45,062 nt of DNA, taken from contig CAMBLO010000004.1 of assembly GCA_945868505.1 (NCBI GenBank), forward strand, positions 1-45,062, given 5' to 3'. The DNA comes from an uncultured Clostridia bacterium. Its GTDB lineage: Bacteria; Bacillota; Clostridia; Lachnospirales; Anaerotignaceae. The stretch's first letter is position 1; the number at the start of each line of letters is the position of its first letter. The position numbers and the translations under genes were made by a program. Positions 25,573 to 33,524 of this stretch are shown piece by piece. Below the pieces are notes generated by a model, which made no database searches, was not told the DNA's origin, and saw only the letters and a list, made by a program, of their open reading frames with translations.

Positions 25573-25669
25573 GAATCAGCAAACCAGCAATACTTTTTAT
25601 ATTACTTTTTCGTACAACCGTAGAAACAGCAATTATAACAAAATTACAATTTAATAGGAGAAGGTAAAA

Positions 25670-26908
25670 ATGAATATTATTCAGAAATGGAATAGCATTT
25701 CCTTAGTAAAAAGAATCATTTGCGGCCTGATCATTGGTGCAATCCTGGGTCTGGCTGTTCCTCAGGTAACTGTAATCGGTATCCTGGGTACACTGTTCGT
25801 TGGCGCTCTGAAAGCAATCGCTCCCATCCTGGTATTCTTCCTGGTAATGGCTGCTCTGGCTTGCGGTCAGGAAGGCGGCGGCAAAACAATGGGTCGTGTA
25901 GTTGTGCTGTACCTGGTTGGTACATTTGCATCTGCTGTAGTTGCAGTTCTGGCTTGCCACTTCATTCCCGTTGTACTGCCTCTGGGCAGCGGTGCTTCCA
26001 CAGAAGGCTACACAGCTGCAGGCTCCGTTGGTGAAGTATTCTCCACTCTGCTGTCCAACATTGTATCTAACCCCATCGGTTCCATGGTAAACGCTAACTA
26101 CCTGGGTATTCTGTTCTGGGCAGTAATCTTTGGTCTGGCTCTGAAAAAAGCGAGCGATACAACAAAGAAAGCACTGAGCGATTTCTCTGAAGCAGTTACA
26201 TTTGCAGTTAGATCTGTAATCTCCTGCGCTCCTTTCGGTATCCTGGGTCTGGTATTCTCCACAGTATCCGAAAATGGTCTGGGTATCTTCACAGAATATG
26301 GTAAAGTTCTGGCAGTTCTGGTTGGCTGCATGGCTTTCGTAGCTCTGATCCTGAACCCCATCATCGTATTTACACAGATCAAACAGAACCCTTATCCTCT
26401 GGTTGGTAAATGTCTGAAAGAATCCTTCATCACAGCTTTCTTTACAAGATCCTCTGCTGCTAACATCCCCGTTAACATGACACTGTGTAAAGAACTGGGG
26501 CTGGATGAAGATAACTACTCCATCTCCATCCCTCTGGGTGCTACAATCAACATGGGTGGTGCAGCTATCACAATCACAGTTATGACTCTGGCTTGTGTTA
26601 ACACACTGGGTATGGAAGTTCCTCTGGCAATGAAGATCCTGCTGTCCTTCGTAGCAGCAATCTCCGCTTGCGGTGCTTCCGGTGTAGCTGGTGGTTCCCT
26701 GCTGCTGATCCCTCTGGCTTGCTCTCTGTTTGGTATCCCCAACGATGTAGCAATGCAGGTTGTAGGTGTTGGTTTCATCATAGGTGTAATTCAGGACTCT
26801 TGCGAAACAGGTCTGAACTCTTCTACAGACGCTCTGTTCACAGCAGCTGCTGATTTCCACGATATGAAAGCTGCAGGCAAAGATATCATGGCTTGGAGAA
26901 AGAAATAA
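25670..26908 (+). CDS. sstT: SstT-type Na+:serine/threonine symporter
   Basis: The 412-residue dicarboxylate/amino acid:cation symporter family protein has [22 protein letters not shown] (first re-entrant loop region) and [21 protein letters not shown], which match SstT-type serine/threonine carriers. The C-terminal [21 protein letters not shown] is also SstT-like. It probably imports serine with Na+ to feed the dehydratase 97 bases upstream. No terminator lies between them, so co-transcription is possible. Codon use is highly biased. It would use the Na+ gradient that the Mrp-like system helps maintain. Confidence 0.93.
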   Translation: MNIIQKWNSISLVKRIICGLIIGAILGLAVPQVTVIGILGTLFVGALKAIAPILVFFLVMAALACGQEGGGKTMGRVVVLYLVGTFASAVVAVLACHFIPVVLPLGSGASTEGYTAAGSVGEVFSTLLSNIVSNPIGSMVNANYLGILFWAVIFGLALKKASDTTKKALSDFSEAVTFAVRSVISCAPFGILGLVFSTVSENGLGIFTEYGKVLAVLVGCMAFVALILNPIIVFTQIKQNPYPLVGKCLKESFITAFFTRSSAANIPVNMTLCKELGLDEDNYSISIPLGATINMGGAAITITVMTLACVNTLGMEVPLAMKILLSFVAAISACGASGVAGGSLLLIPLACSLFGIPNDVAMQVVGVGFIIGVIQDSCETGLNSSTDALFTAAADFHDMKAAGKDIMAWRKK

Positions 26909-26976
26909 TTTTTCCCCCAAAACTTTAGTAACAAAACAACATACATAAATTCTTAATCAATATTACGGTTGGTACG

Positions 26977-27011
26977 AAAGCCCCTGTCTTTTTAGACAGG
27001 GGTTTCTTTTA
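26977..27011 (+). terminator. Intrinsic terminator after sstT
   Basis: AAGCCCCTGTCT and AGACAGGGGTTT pair over about 12 bases around a TTTT loop, and CTTTT follows. Confidence 0.92.
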
Positions 27012-27014
27012 TGG

Positions 27015-27043
27015 TTGTTTTTTCTTGCATATTTCTTTATAAT
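27015..27043 (+). promoter_or_regulatory. Promoter for the monooxygenase-fold / radC cluster
   Basis: TTGTTT at 27015-27020, 17-base spacer, TATAAT at 27038-27043, 32 bases before the first start codon. Confidence 0.7.
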
Positions 27044-27074
27044 AAGAACAAGTCATACAAAGGAGGAAGGGCAA

Positions 27075-27365
27075 ATGATGGTTTTGATTGCAAAAAATAC
27101 AGTGCAGGAAGGAAAGCGGGAAGAATTTATCCGCATTGCCGGAAAAATGGTGGAGGAAACCAGAAAAGAAGCAGGCTGTATTTCTTACGACCTGGTGAAA
27201 GATGAAATAGAGGATGCGGTTTTCTATTTTATTGAAAAATATAAGGACGAAGCGGCTTTGGAAGCCCATAGAGCCAGTGCCTATTTTCAGACTTATGTAC
27301 CGATGCTGGGGGCGCTGCGCACAAAGCCTTCCGAATTATCCAAATGTGTAACCATTGATTTTTAA
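27075..27365 (+). CDS. Antibiotic biosynthesis monooxygenase (ABM) fold protein, YgiN-like
   Basis: The 96-residue protein has the ferredoxin-like ABM fold pattern: MVLIAKNTVQEGKREEFIRIAGKMVEETRKEAGCISYDLVKD, then FYFIEKYKDEAALEAHRASAYFQTYVPML. The conserved GC.SYDL strand and the EKY.DEAALEAH helix with its histidine are those of quinol monooxygenase-type dimers. The start is set by AGGAGGAAGG at 27061; the longer frame would run into the promoter. Many such proteins have no proven enzyme activity; oxidised-quinone or stress roles are guesses. Confidence 0.82.
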   Translation: MMVLIAKNTVQEGKREEFIRIAGKMVEETRKEAGCISYDLVKDEIEDAVFYFIEKYKDEAALEAHRASAYFQTYVPMLGALRTKPSELSKCVTIDF

Positions 27366-27390
27366 GGGGAAGAAAGAAAAGAGTGGTATC

Positions 27391-27882
27391 ATGACGCTGC
27401 CGAAGCTTTACAGAAAGAGATTTATGCCCAATGAGATCGTGTATTTGAAGGACGATATCATCACCTATCAGGGCGATAACGTGATGGTGACGGAATGGAA
27501 TGTACTCCATCCCAAGGCAAAATTCAGCCATGGTGTATCCTGCTATTATCTGGAAAAAGGCTGGAAAATTAGTAAATTCTTAAACAAAAATAACGAACTT
27601 GTTTATTATTATTGTGATATTATAGATACAGCATATCATGCAGACGAGAATTCCTACATCTTTGTCGATCTGCTGGCGGATGTCATTATTTATCCCGATG
27701 GTGCAGTGAAAGTGGTGGACTTGGCAGAGCTGGCCGATGCCTTGGAGGAAGGCATTATCGCAGAGGCAGAAGTGAAGCTGGCTTTACGCCGGCTGGATGG
27801 ACTGCTCGAAGTGATTTATGGCGGTGGCTTGCCGGAATTGCTGCGCTATATCGAAACAGAGGGTGTGGAAGATGGGCAGTAA
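27391..27882 (+). CDS. DUF402 domain protein
   Basis: The 163-residue soluble protein contains the DUF402 pattern: WKISKFLNKNNELVYYYCDIIDTAYHADENSYIFVDLLADVIIYPDGAVKVVDLAELADALEEG. The conserved YYCDI and DLLADV..PDG.. acidic residues probably bind divalent metal. Related proteins act as nucleoside di/triphosphatases or RNA-binding proteins; which applies here is unknown. The start at 27391 removes an unlikely N-terminus that overlaps the preceding stop. It overlaps radC by 11 bases. Confidence 0.75.
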   Translation: MTLPKLYRKRFMPNEIVYLKDDIITYQGDNVMVTEWNVLHPKAKFSHGVSCYYLEKGWKISKFLNKNNELVYYYCDIIDTAYHADENSYIFVDLLADVIIYPDGAVKVVDLAELADALEEGIIAEAEVKLALRRLDGLLEVIYGGGLPELLRYIETEGVEDGQ

Positions 27883-28561
27883 TATACATGATGGGCATAG
27901 GGATCGGATGCGGGAACGCTTTTTACAGGCAGGCCCCGATGGCTTTGCAGATCATGAATTGCTGGAAATGCTGTTATATGGCGTGATTCCCAGAGGAAAT
28001 ACCAATGAGATCGCCCATCGGCTGTTGGATGAATTTGGTTCCTTTTCCAATCTGATCGAATCAGACCCTCATGAGATTCAAAAAACTGCAGGCGTAGGAG
28101 AAAAAAGTGCAATTTTTCTTTCTATGCTCCATGAACTGTTCCGGAGATATGAAAAAGAAAAGCTGGAACAAAAGCCGGCTTTGACCTCCATCTCCCGAGC
28201 GGCAGAGTATTGTACAGCTTTGCTGGCATACTGTGTGACAGAGCGGTTTTATGTGATTTGTCTGGACAGCAGAAGAAAGGTCATCCATACGGCGAAAGTT
28301 GCAGAAGGAACGGTTGGACAGGTGTATGTGCAGCCGAGAGCCGTATTGGAAAAAGCATTGCGATACTATGCAACAGGCGTTGTGCTTTGCCATAATCATC
28401 CCCGTGGCTCAGTGAAACCATCCCATGCAGATGTTCATCTGACAACACAATTGAAGTTGATGCTGGAACCTCTCGATATTGAGGTCGTAGACCATATTAT
28501 TGTTGGAGAAGGGGAATATTATAGCTTCTTCAAGGATGGTATGTTGAAAGAGAAAACCTAA
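27872..28561 (+). CDS. radC: RadC family protein (JAB/MPN+ domain)
   Basis: The 229-residue protein has an N-terminal UPF0758/HhH part (HELLEMLLYGVIPRGNTNEIAHRLLDEFGS ... GVGEKSAIFL). The C-terminal JAMM domain carries the metal motif HNHPRGSVKPSHADVHLT. The start ATG at 27872 overlaps the DUF402 gene end and is preceded by GTGGAAG. Family members are common and were once linked to DNA repair; the JAMM motif suggests a metalloprotease, and the true role is unclear. Confidence 0.92.
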   Translation: MGSNIHDGHRDRMRERFLQAGPDGFADHELLEMLLYGVIPRGNTNEIAHRLLDEFGSFSNLIESDPHEIQKTAGVGEKSAIFLSMLHELFRRYEKEKLEQKPALTSISRAAEYCTALLAYCVTERFYVICLDSRRKVIHTAKVAEGTVGQVYVQPRAVLEKALRYYATGVVLCHNHPRGSVKPSHADVHLTTQLKLMLEPLDIEVVDHIIVGEGEYYSFFKDGMLKEKT

Positions 28562-28579
28562 AAATAAGGAGGAATTTTT

Positions 28580-28801
28580 ATGGATAAAAAATTATATCGT
28601 TCTAAGAATAATGTGAAAATTTCCGGTGTGTGCGCTGGTGTTGCGGAATATTTTGGCATAGATGCAACGATTGTGCGCTTGCTTTGGGTCTTGGGCACAT
28701 TGTTGAATCTGTTCATCGGTATTGTGGCTTATGTAGCTTGCGTGTTTATCGTTCCAGAAGATCCCGGCTGCATCGATGTGGATTATGAAGAAAAGAACTA
28801 A
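28580..28801 (+). CDS. PspC domain membrane protein
   Basis: The 73-residue protein is a single PspC domain: KKLYRSKNNVKISGVCAGVAEYFGIDATIVRLLWVL, a membrane helix GTLLNLFIGIVAYVACVFIVPED and an acidic tail. PspC-domain proteins sense envelope stress in the phage-shock response; stand-alone copies are common in Clostridia. AAGGAGG lies eight bases before the ATG. It follows radC by 18 bases and precedes trpS by 32. Confidence 0.88.
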   Translation: MDKKLYRSKNNVKISGVCAGVAEYFGIDATIVRLLWVLGTLLNLFIGIVAYVACVFIVPEDPGCIDVDYEEKN

Positions 28802-28833
28802 ACAAGAAGAGATAGAATGAAGGAGTGTTAAAC

Positions 28834-29841
28834 ATGGCGGAAGAACAGAAAAAACGTATTTTCAGCGGTATGCAGCCCTCCGGTGTCATCACACTGGGCA
28901 ACTATCTGGGCGCGCTGAAAAACTGGACAAAGCTGCAGGATGAATATGACTGTCTGTACTGTATCGTAGATATGCATGCGATTACAGTCCGTCAGGACCC
29001 TGTAAAGCTGCGGAAGCAGGCAAGAGATCTGCTGGTGCAGTATCTGGCGGTAGGTTTGGATCCCGAAAAGAATATCATGTATTATCAATCTCATGTGCCT
29101 CAGCATGCAGAATTAGGCTGGATTCTGAACTGCTACACATACATGGGCGAGCTGAACAGAATGACACAGTTCAAGGATAAATGTGCGAAACATGCGGATA
29201 ACATCAATGCTGGTCTGTTCACATATCCTACCCTGATGGCGGCAGATATCCTGCTGTATCAGACAGACCTGGTACCAGTTGGGGAAGATCAGAGACAGCA
29301 TCTGGAACTGTCCAGAGATATCGCTAACCGTTTCAATGGGGTATATGGTGATGTGTTTAAGGTGCCTGAAGCATATATCGGTAAGGTGGGGGCTCGTGTC
29401 ATGGCTCTGCAGGACCCTACAAAGAAAATGTCCAAATCCGATGAAAACCAGAATAACATCATCACACTGATGGATGACCCGAAAGTCATCATGAATAAAA
29501 TGAAACGCGCTATGACAGACTCCGATAACGAGATTCGTTTCAGTGAAGACAAACCTGGTATTTCCAATCTGCTGAGCATTTACTGTGCTGTAACAGGCAA
29601 GACCATTCCCGAAGCAGAAAATGAATTTGCCGGCATGGGCTATGGCACATTCAAAACAGCCGTAGGGGAAGCTGTCGTAGCGGATCTGGAACCTGTGCAG
29701 AAACGTGTGAAGGAGCTGGAAGCAAATAAAGATTATCTGGATGCTATCATTAAGAGCGGCGCAGAAAAAGCCGGCCGTCTGGCAGACAGAACCCTGACAA
29801 AGGTGCAGAAAAAAGTGGGCTTTCCTCCCCGAATCAGATAA
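28834..29841 (+). CDS. trpS: Tryptophanyl-tRNA synthetase
   Basis: The 335-residue class I synthetase has the HIGH-type motif in [14 protein letters not shown] near residue 16 and [12 protein letters not shown] as the KMSKS loop near residue 195. It also has the [18 protein letters not shown] segment typical of bacterial TrpRS. It charges tRNA-Trp. AAGGAGTGTTAAAC precedes the ATG at 28834. No tryptophan T-box is visible in front of it; it seems to be read from the upstream cluster. Confidence 0.95.
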   Translation: MAEEQKKRIFSGMQPSGVITLGNYLGALKNWTKLQDEYDCLYCIVDMHAITVRQDPVKLRKQARDLLVQYLAVGLDPEKNIMYYQSHVPQHAELGWILNCYTYMGELNRMTQFKDKCAKHADNINAGLFTYPTLMAADILLYQTDLVPVGEDQRQHLELSRDIANRFNGVYGDVFKVPEAYIGKVGARVMALQDPTKKMSKSDENQNNIITLMDDPKVIMNKMKRAMTDSDNEIRFSEDKPGISNLLSIYCAVTGKTIPEAENEFAGMGYGTFKTAVGEAVVADLEPVQKRVKELEANKDYLDAIIKSGAEKAGRLADRTLTKVQKKVGFPPRIR

Positions 29842-29943
29842 ATCTCGTTATAATCATTTGAAGAATTATCTGTAGATATAAAATGTATTTGCAGTGTATA
29901 TAACTATGATGAATCTCTAATAAAAATTCGACCATGAATACTT

Positions 29944-29973
29944 AAAAGCATTATCTTCGGGTAATGCTTTTTC
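29944..29973 (+). terminator. Intrinsic terminator downstream of trpS
   Basis: AAAGCATTA and TAATGCTTT form a 9-bp stem around TCTTCGGG and are followed by a T-rich run. It lies 103 bases after trpS. Confidence 0.8.
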
Positions 29974-29989
29974 TTTATACAATTTTATT

Positions 29990-30492
29990 TGGATGGTTAG
30001 AATTCAACGATTCATTTGTTCTGCACAAGACTTTACAATCGCTGCAATATTTCGGTTATAGCTTTGATTCCGGGGAGCAGATGGAATTCTTCAAGCCTAT
30101 GCTGGCAGATAAAAGCCTTTCCATGTGTCAGGATATTACGCCTAATACGGCGGAAGCCAAGCCGATGATGTATGCTATCACATGGAACCAAAGTGGAGGT
30201 CGTTGGGGATGGGCAAAAGGCGGAAGAAGCCTTTGCAAGAAACCCCGCAGGCACCTATGATGTCATCCTGATGGATATCATGATGCCGGTGATGGATGGC
30301 ATTTCTGCCACAAAAGCCATTCGTGCTTTGGAACGACCCGATGCCAAAACCATTCCCATCATCGCTTTGACAGCAAATGCCTTTGAGGAGGATGCCAACC
30401 GATGCTTGGATGCAGGCATGAATGCCCATCTGGCAAAGCCCTTGGATATGAAGAAGGTGCTTACCACCATAGCAAAATATCGGAAAACTTGA
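29990..30492 (+). pseudogene. Remnant of a receiver-domain (response regulator / hybrid kinase) gene
   Basis: From 30172 to 30492 one frame encodes KVEVVGDGQKAEEAF...YDVILMDIMMPVMDGISATKAIR...IPIIALTANAFEEDANRCLDAGMNAHLAKPLD. This is most of a receiver domain with its phospho-Asp, the LTAN threonine region and the final KP lysine. The first beta strand and acidic pocket are missing from this frame. A second frame just upstream (to about 30170) reads SMCQDITPNTAEAKPMM, which resembles the missing VEDNELN-AE start. A frameshift near 30168-30175 would join them. No ribosome binding site or full upstream domain is visible. The domain style (MPVMDGISATKAIR, LTANAF) is that of hybrid histidine kinases. 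Confidence 0.65.
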
Positions 30493-30499
30493 TGATTAG

Positions 30500-30533
30500 A
30501 GCGGCTCGCTGGATACAGTTGGCCGCTTTTTTG
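30500..30533 (+). terminator. Terminator after the receiver-domain remnant
   Basis: AGCGGC (30500-30505) pairs with GCCGCT (30522-30527) and is followed by TTTTTTG. Confidence 0.75.
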
Positions 30534-30725
30534 TATGGTGAAAGCTATGGGCTATGCCCATGGCTCTAAAAAACTTCTAGCGGTGAATGGAAATGCAGAA
30601 CTGAGCCGTGCTTTTTTATTGGACAAGTTTTACATCCTTGTATGTTTTCGCAAACAAGAATATGAACATAGGGTGAACAAAAGTACAGCGAATGAAAATT
30701 TTTTGTTAAGAAGTCTTAACATACA
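30534..30725 (+). other. Intergenic stretch with an uncertain 64-codon frame
   Basis: An open frame at 30535-30729 (MVKAMGYAHGSKKLLAVNGNAELSRAFLL...) has no ribosome binding site and starts within two bases of a terminator, so I do not call it a gene. The stretch could instead be a remnant of the same decayed locus. Confidence 0.35.
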
Positions 30726-30754
30726 TTGACTAGATTTTTATAGAATGATAGAAT
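30726..30754 (+). promoter_or_regulatory. Sigma-A promoter for the DUF1538-PII unit
   Basis: TTGACT at 30726-30731, 17-base spacer, TAGAAT at 30749-30754. The leader to the TTG start is about 105 bases and contains no clear hairpin terminator. Confidence 0.75.
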
Positions 30755-30865
30755 ATAAGAAAATTCTAGAAAATTTAGCTGAATTTGGATGTCTAAAACC
30801 AAAATTCGGTCTAAAACATGGAAAAACGGACGAATTTAACTGGATTTGCGTAAGGGGGAGAGAAT

Positions 30866-32386
30866 TTGCTATATAATTTAAAATTAAAGGAAAAAATATT
30901 TGAATCACTGGCATCTGTTCTTCCGCTGACGGCGATCGTGTTATTGCTCAGCGTGACGCTGATGCCCCTTTCTTCCGGTGCATTGGTGCTGTTTTTGTTT
31001 GGTGCGCTGATGCTAATCCTAGGGATGGGCTTTTTTACCTTGGGGGCAGATATGTCCATGATGTCCATGGGTGAGGGCATTGGTGTGGAAATGAGCCGAG
31101 CGAAAAACATCAAAGCACCACTGGCAGTCTGCTTTATTCTGGGGATGCTGATTACCATTGCGGAGCCTGACCTGCAGGTTTTGGCGGAACAGGTACCTGC
31201 GATTCCCAATATGGTCTTGATTCTGGCTGTAGCAGCCGGTGTTGGGTTCTTTCTGATGATCGCTCAGATTCGTATTTTTTTCCATATTCCTTTGGCGAAG
31301 ATGCTGGTATTCTTTTATGCCCTGGTATTTGGGCTGGCGATTCTTGTGCCGGATTCTTTTGTGCCGGTCTCCTTTGACAGCGGCGGTGTTACAACAGGCC
31401 CAGTAACAGTTCCCTTTATCATGGCTTTGGGTATTGGTATGGCGACTTTGCGAAGCGATAAAAATTCCCGTGAGGACAGCTTCGGTCTGATCTCCCTATG
31501 CAGTGTCGGGCCGATTCTGGCAGTACTGCTGTTAGGGGTATTTTATGAACCGGATTCGGCACTGTATTCCGCAACAGAGGTGCCTGTGGTGGAAACAACG
31601 AGGGATGCTGCGATTTTGTTTGCCCATGCTTTCCCGGAATATTTGCGAGAGGTAGCAATGGCACTGATGCCCATTGTTTTTGTATTCATCGTGTTCCAAC
31701 TGCTGTGCAAGCGATTTAAACACCACCAGTTGATGCGGATTGCCACAGGCTTTGCCTTTGTATATTTTGGGCTGAGTCTCTTCCTTTGCGGTGTGAATGT
31801 TGGCTTTATGCCTGTAGGACAGATCATCGGCGCAGGCATTGCGGAAAGCAGTCATGCATGGTTGTTGATCCCTATTGGCATGGTCATCGGCTATTTTATC
31901 GTTGCGGCTGAGCCTGCCGTACACGTTTTGACAAAACAGGTAGAAGAAATCTCCAATGGCTTTGTGACGGCGAAAATGATGCAGAGTGCATTGTCCATCG
32001 GTGTCTGTATTTCTGTAGGCATTGCTATGCTGCGTATTTTGACAGGCATTTCTGTTCTGTGGTTTCTGATTCCCGGTTATGCCGTTGCGCTGCTTCTGAC
32101 CCGCCATGTATCGCCGATCTTTACCGGTATCGCTTTCGACAGCGGCGGCGTTGCCTCCGGCCCCATGACGGCAACCTTTCTGCTTCCTTTTGCCATGGGG
32201 GCCTGTGAAGCAATGGACGGCAATATTATGACAGATGCCTTCGGTATCGTTGCAATGGTAGCGATGACACCTTTGATTACCATTCAGATGATGGGTCTGC
32301 TTGCACAAATGAAAGAAAAAGCAAAGCAGCGTTATATTGCAGTGCAGCTTACCCAACTGGAAGATGATGTTCTGTATTTTGACTGA
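30866..32386 (+). CDS. DUF1538 family membrane protein with two internal repeats
   Basis: The 506-residue protein has about 12-14 membrane segments and an internal duplication. AEPDLQVLAEQV (residue 99 on) recurs as AEPAVHVLTKQV (348 on), and FDSGGVTTGPVTVPF (170 on) recurs as FDSGGVASGPMTATF (424 on), a period of about 250 residues. The repeated acidic AEP and FDSGG-x2-GP motifs in membrane segments suggest a two-fold pseudo-symmetric transporter with paired binding sites. The family (DUF1538) has no settled function to my knowledge. The start is TTG at 30866, with AAGGGGGAG six bases upstream. It is followed 14 bases later by a PII-like gene, implying regulation by a nucleotide or metabolite sensor. 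Confidence 0.82.
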   Translation: MLYNLKLKEKIFESLASVLPLTAIVLLLSVTLMPLSSGALVLFLFGALMLILGMGFFTLGADMSMMSMGEGIGVEMSRAKNIKAPLAVCFILGMLITIAEPDLQVLAEQVPAIPNMVLILAVAAGVGFFLMIAQIRIFFHIPLAKMLVFFYALVFGLAILVPDSFVPVSFDSGGVTTGPVTVPFIMALGIGMATLRSDKNSREDSFGLISLCSVGPILAVLLLGVFYEPDSALYSATEVPVVETTRDAAILFAHAFPEYLREVAMALMPIVFVFIVFQLLCKRFKHHQLMRIATGFAFVYFGLSLFLCGVNVGFMPVGQIIGAGIAESSHAWLLIPIGMVIGYFIVAAEPAVHVLTKQVEEISNGFVTAKMMQSALSIGVCISVGIAMLRILTGISVLWFLIPGYAVALLLTRHVSPIFTGIAFDSGGVASGPMTATFLLPFAMGACEAMDGNIMTDAFGIVAMVAMTPLITIQMMGLLAQMKEKAKQRYIAVQLTQLEDDVLYFD

Positions 32387-32400
32387 GATGAGGTGACGAG

Positions 32401-33084
32401 ATGAAAACTTTACCAATGGAACCTATGAAGCTCATCGTTTCTATCGTGGAACGGGGGCAGGGCAGAAATATGATTGAGTTATTCAATGGACAAAAGGTCA
32501 CCCATCATCTGCAGTGCGCAGGAAAGGGTACGGCAACTTCCGAAATCATGGATCTCCTTGGGCTGGATAGCTTGGAAAAGGATGTGGTATTCAGCGTTGG
32601 CAAGGCCACATTGGTGAATCAGCTGATGCGGGATCTGAATCATGAATTGCGGGGCAGTGCCCGTTCCAAGGGTATTGTATTTGATATGAAAATTACCGCC
32701 ATGTCTCACGTTTTAGCATTGGCGATTTTGATGCCCGTTCGGGAAATGCAGGGAAAGGAGGATATTCCGATGGAAGAAGGAATGGAAAACAGCATGATTC
32801 TTGTGACAGTCAATCAGGGCTTCACAGAGGAAGTGATGCATACAGCCAGAAATGCAGGGGCTCGCGGCGGCACCATCATCCGCGCCCGTTGGGCAGGTAG
32901 TGAAAGTGCAGAGGAATTTTACGGTATCACGGTACAGCAGGAAAAAGAAATCATTGCTATCGTATCTCCTTCCGATAATCGGAAGGACATTATGGAAGCC
33001 ATCAACAGCCAACATGGTATGAAGACAGAAGCGAGAGGGACAGTCTGTTCTCTGGCGATTGAGGACATGGTACGGCTGGGCTAA
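32401..33084 (+). CDS. Double-domain PII-like regulatory protein
   Basis: The 227-residue soluble protein appears to have two ferredoxin-like PII units. The first (about residues 8-115) starts MKLIVSIVERGQGRNMIELF. The second (about 130-227) reads MILVTVNQGFTEEVMHTARNAGARGGTIIRARWAG... and then EKEIIAIVSPSDNRKDIMEAI. The GARGGT turn and the following strand are like the nucleotide-binding B-loop area of PII. The classical T-loop with the uridylylated Tyr is not evident. It overlaps no gene and follows the DUF1538 gene by 14 bases with GATGAGGTGACG as ribosome binding site. It probably binds a nucleotide and controls the transporter. Confidence in the PII relation of domain 2 is good, of domain 1 moderate. 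Confidence 0.75.
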   Translation: MKTLPMEPMKLIVSIVERGQGRNMIELFNGQKVTHHLQCAGKGTATSEIMDLLGLDSLEKDVVFSVGKATLVNQLMRDLNHELRGSARSKGIVFDMKITAMSHVLALAILMPVREMQGKEDIPMEEGMENSMILVTVNQGFTEEVMHTARNAGARGGTIIRARWAGSESAEEFYGITVQQEKEIIAIVSPSDNRKDIMEAINSQHGMKTEARGTVCSLAIEDMVRLG

Positions 33085-33145
33085 AGAAAATTGACAGAAC
33101 CGCAGTTTCGGATTATGATGAAATAAAAACGAAAGGATGATTTGT

Positions 33146-33457
33146 ATGATTTTAGTGAATACAGATTATGTTGCGGGGAAAGAATTGGAAATGCTGGGGT
33201 TGGTAAACGGTTCTACCATTCAGTCCAAAAACATTGGACGGGACCTCGGCGCAGGCTTGAAATCCATTGTTGGCGGGGAACTGAAGGCTTATACGGAAAT
33301 GATGGAGGAAGCCAGAAAGATCGCCTTGCAGCGTTTGATTGAAAATGCGGAAAAGATGGGAGCGGACGCTGTGGTAAATATCCGATATTCTACAAGTGCG
33401 ATCATGGCAGGGGCGGCAGAAGTTATGATCTATGGCACAGCAGTAAGATTTAAATAA
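33146..33457 (+). CDS. YbjQ/UPF0145 family heavy-metal-binding-domain protein
   Basis: The 103-residue protein has the YbjQ pattern: LEMLGLVNGSTIQSKNIGRDLGAGLKSIVGGELKAYTEMMEEARKIALQRLIENAEKMGADAVVNIRYSTS. The family forms pentameric rings and is annotated as a putative heavy-metal-binding domain, but its function is unknown. The ATG at 33146 is chosen over an in-frame ATG at 33137 because AAAGGA then has proper spacing. It is 61 bases after the PII-like gene and probably in the same unit. Confidence 0.87.
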   Translation: MILVNTDYVAGKELEMLGLVNGSTIQSKNIGRDLGAGLKSIVGGELKAYTEMMEEARKIALQRLIENAEKMGADAVVNIRYSTSAIMAGAAEVMIYGTAVRFK

Positions 33458-33468
33458 ATAAGATATGA

Positions 33469-33494
33469 GGCGGCGGGGAACCGCCGCTTTTCTT
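33469..33494 (+). terminator. Intrinsic terminator after YbjQ gene
   Basis: GCGGCGG (33470-33476) pairs with CCGCCGC (33481-33487) with a GGAA loop and is followed by TTTTCTTT. Confidence 0.92.
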
Positions 33495-33524
33495 TATAAT
33501 GGACGAGAAAAGGGAGGCGGTGCC

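Noticed and set aside
27355..27390. Longer N-terminus for the DUF402 protein
   Set aside because: It would overlap the preceding gene's stop and lacks a ribosome binding site; 27391 fits the family better.
30535..30729. 64-codon frame between the receiver remnant and the DUF1538 gene
   Set aside because: It starts next to a terminator, has no ribosome binding site and ends within the next promoter.
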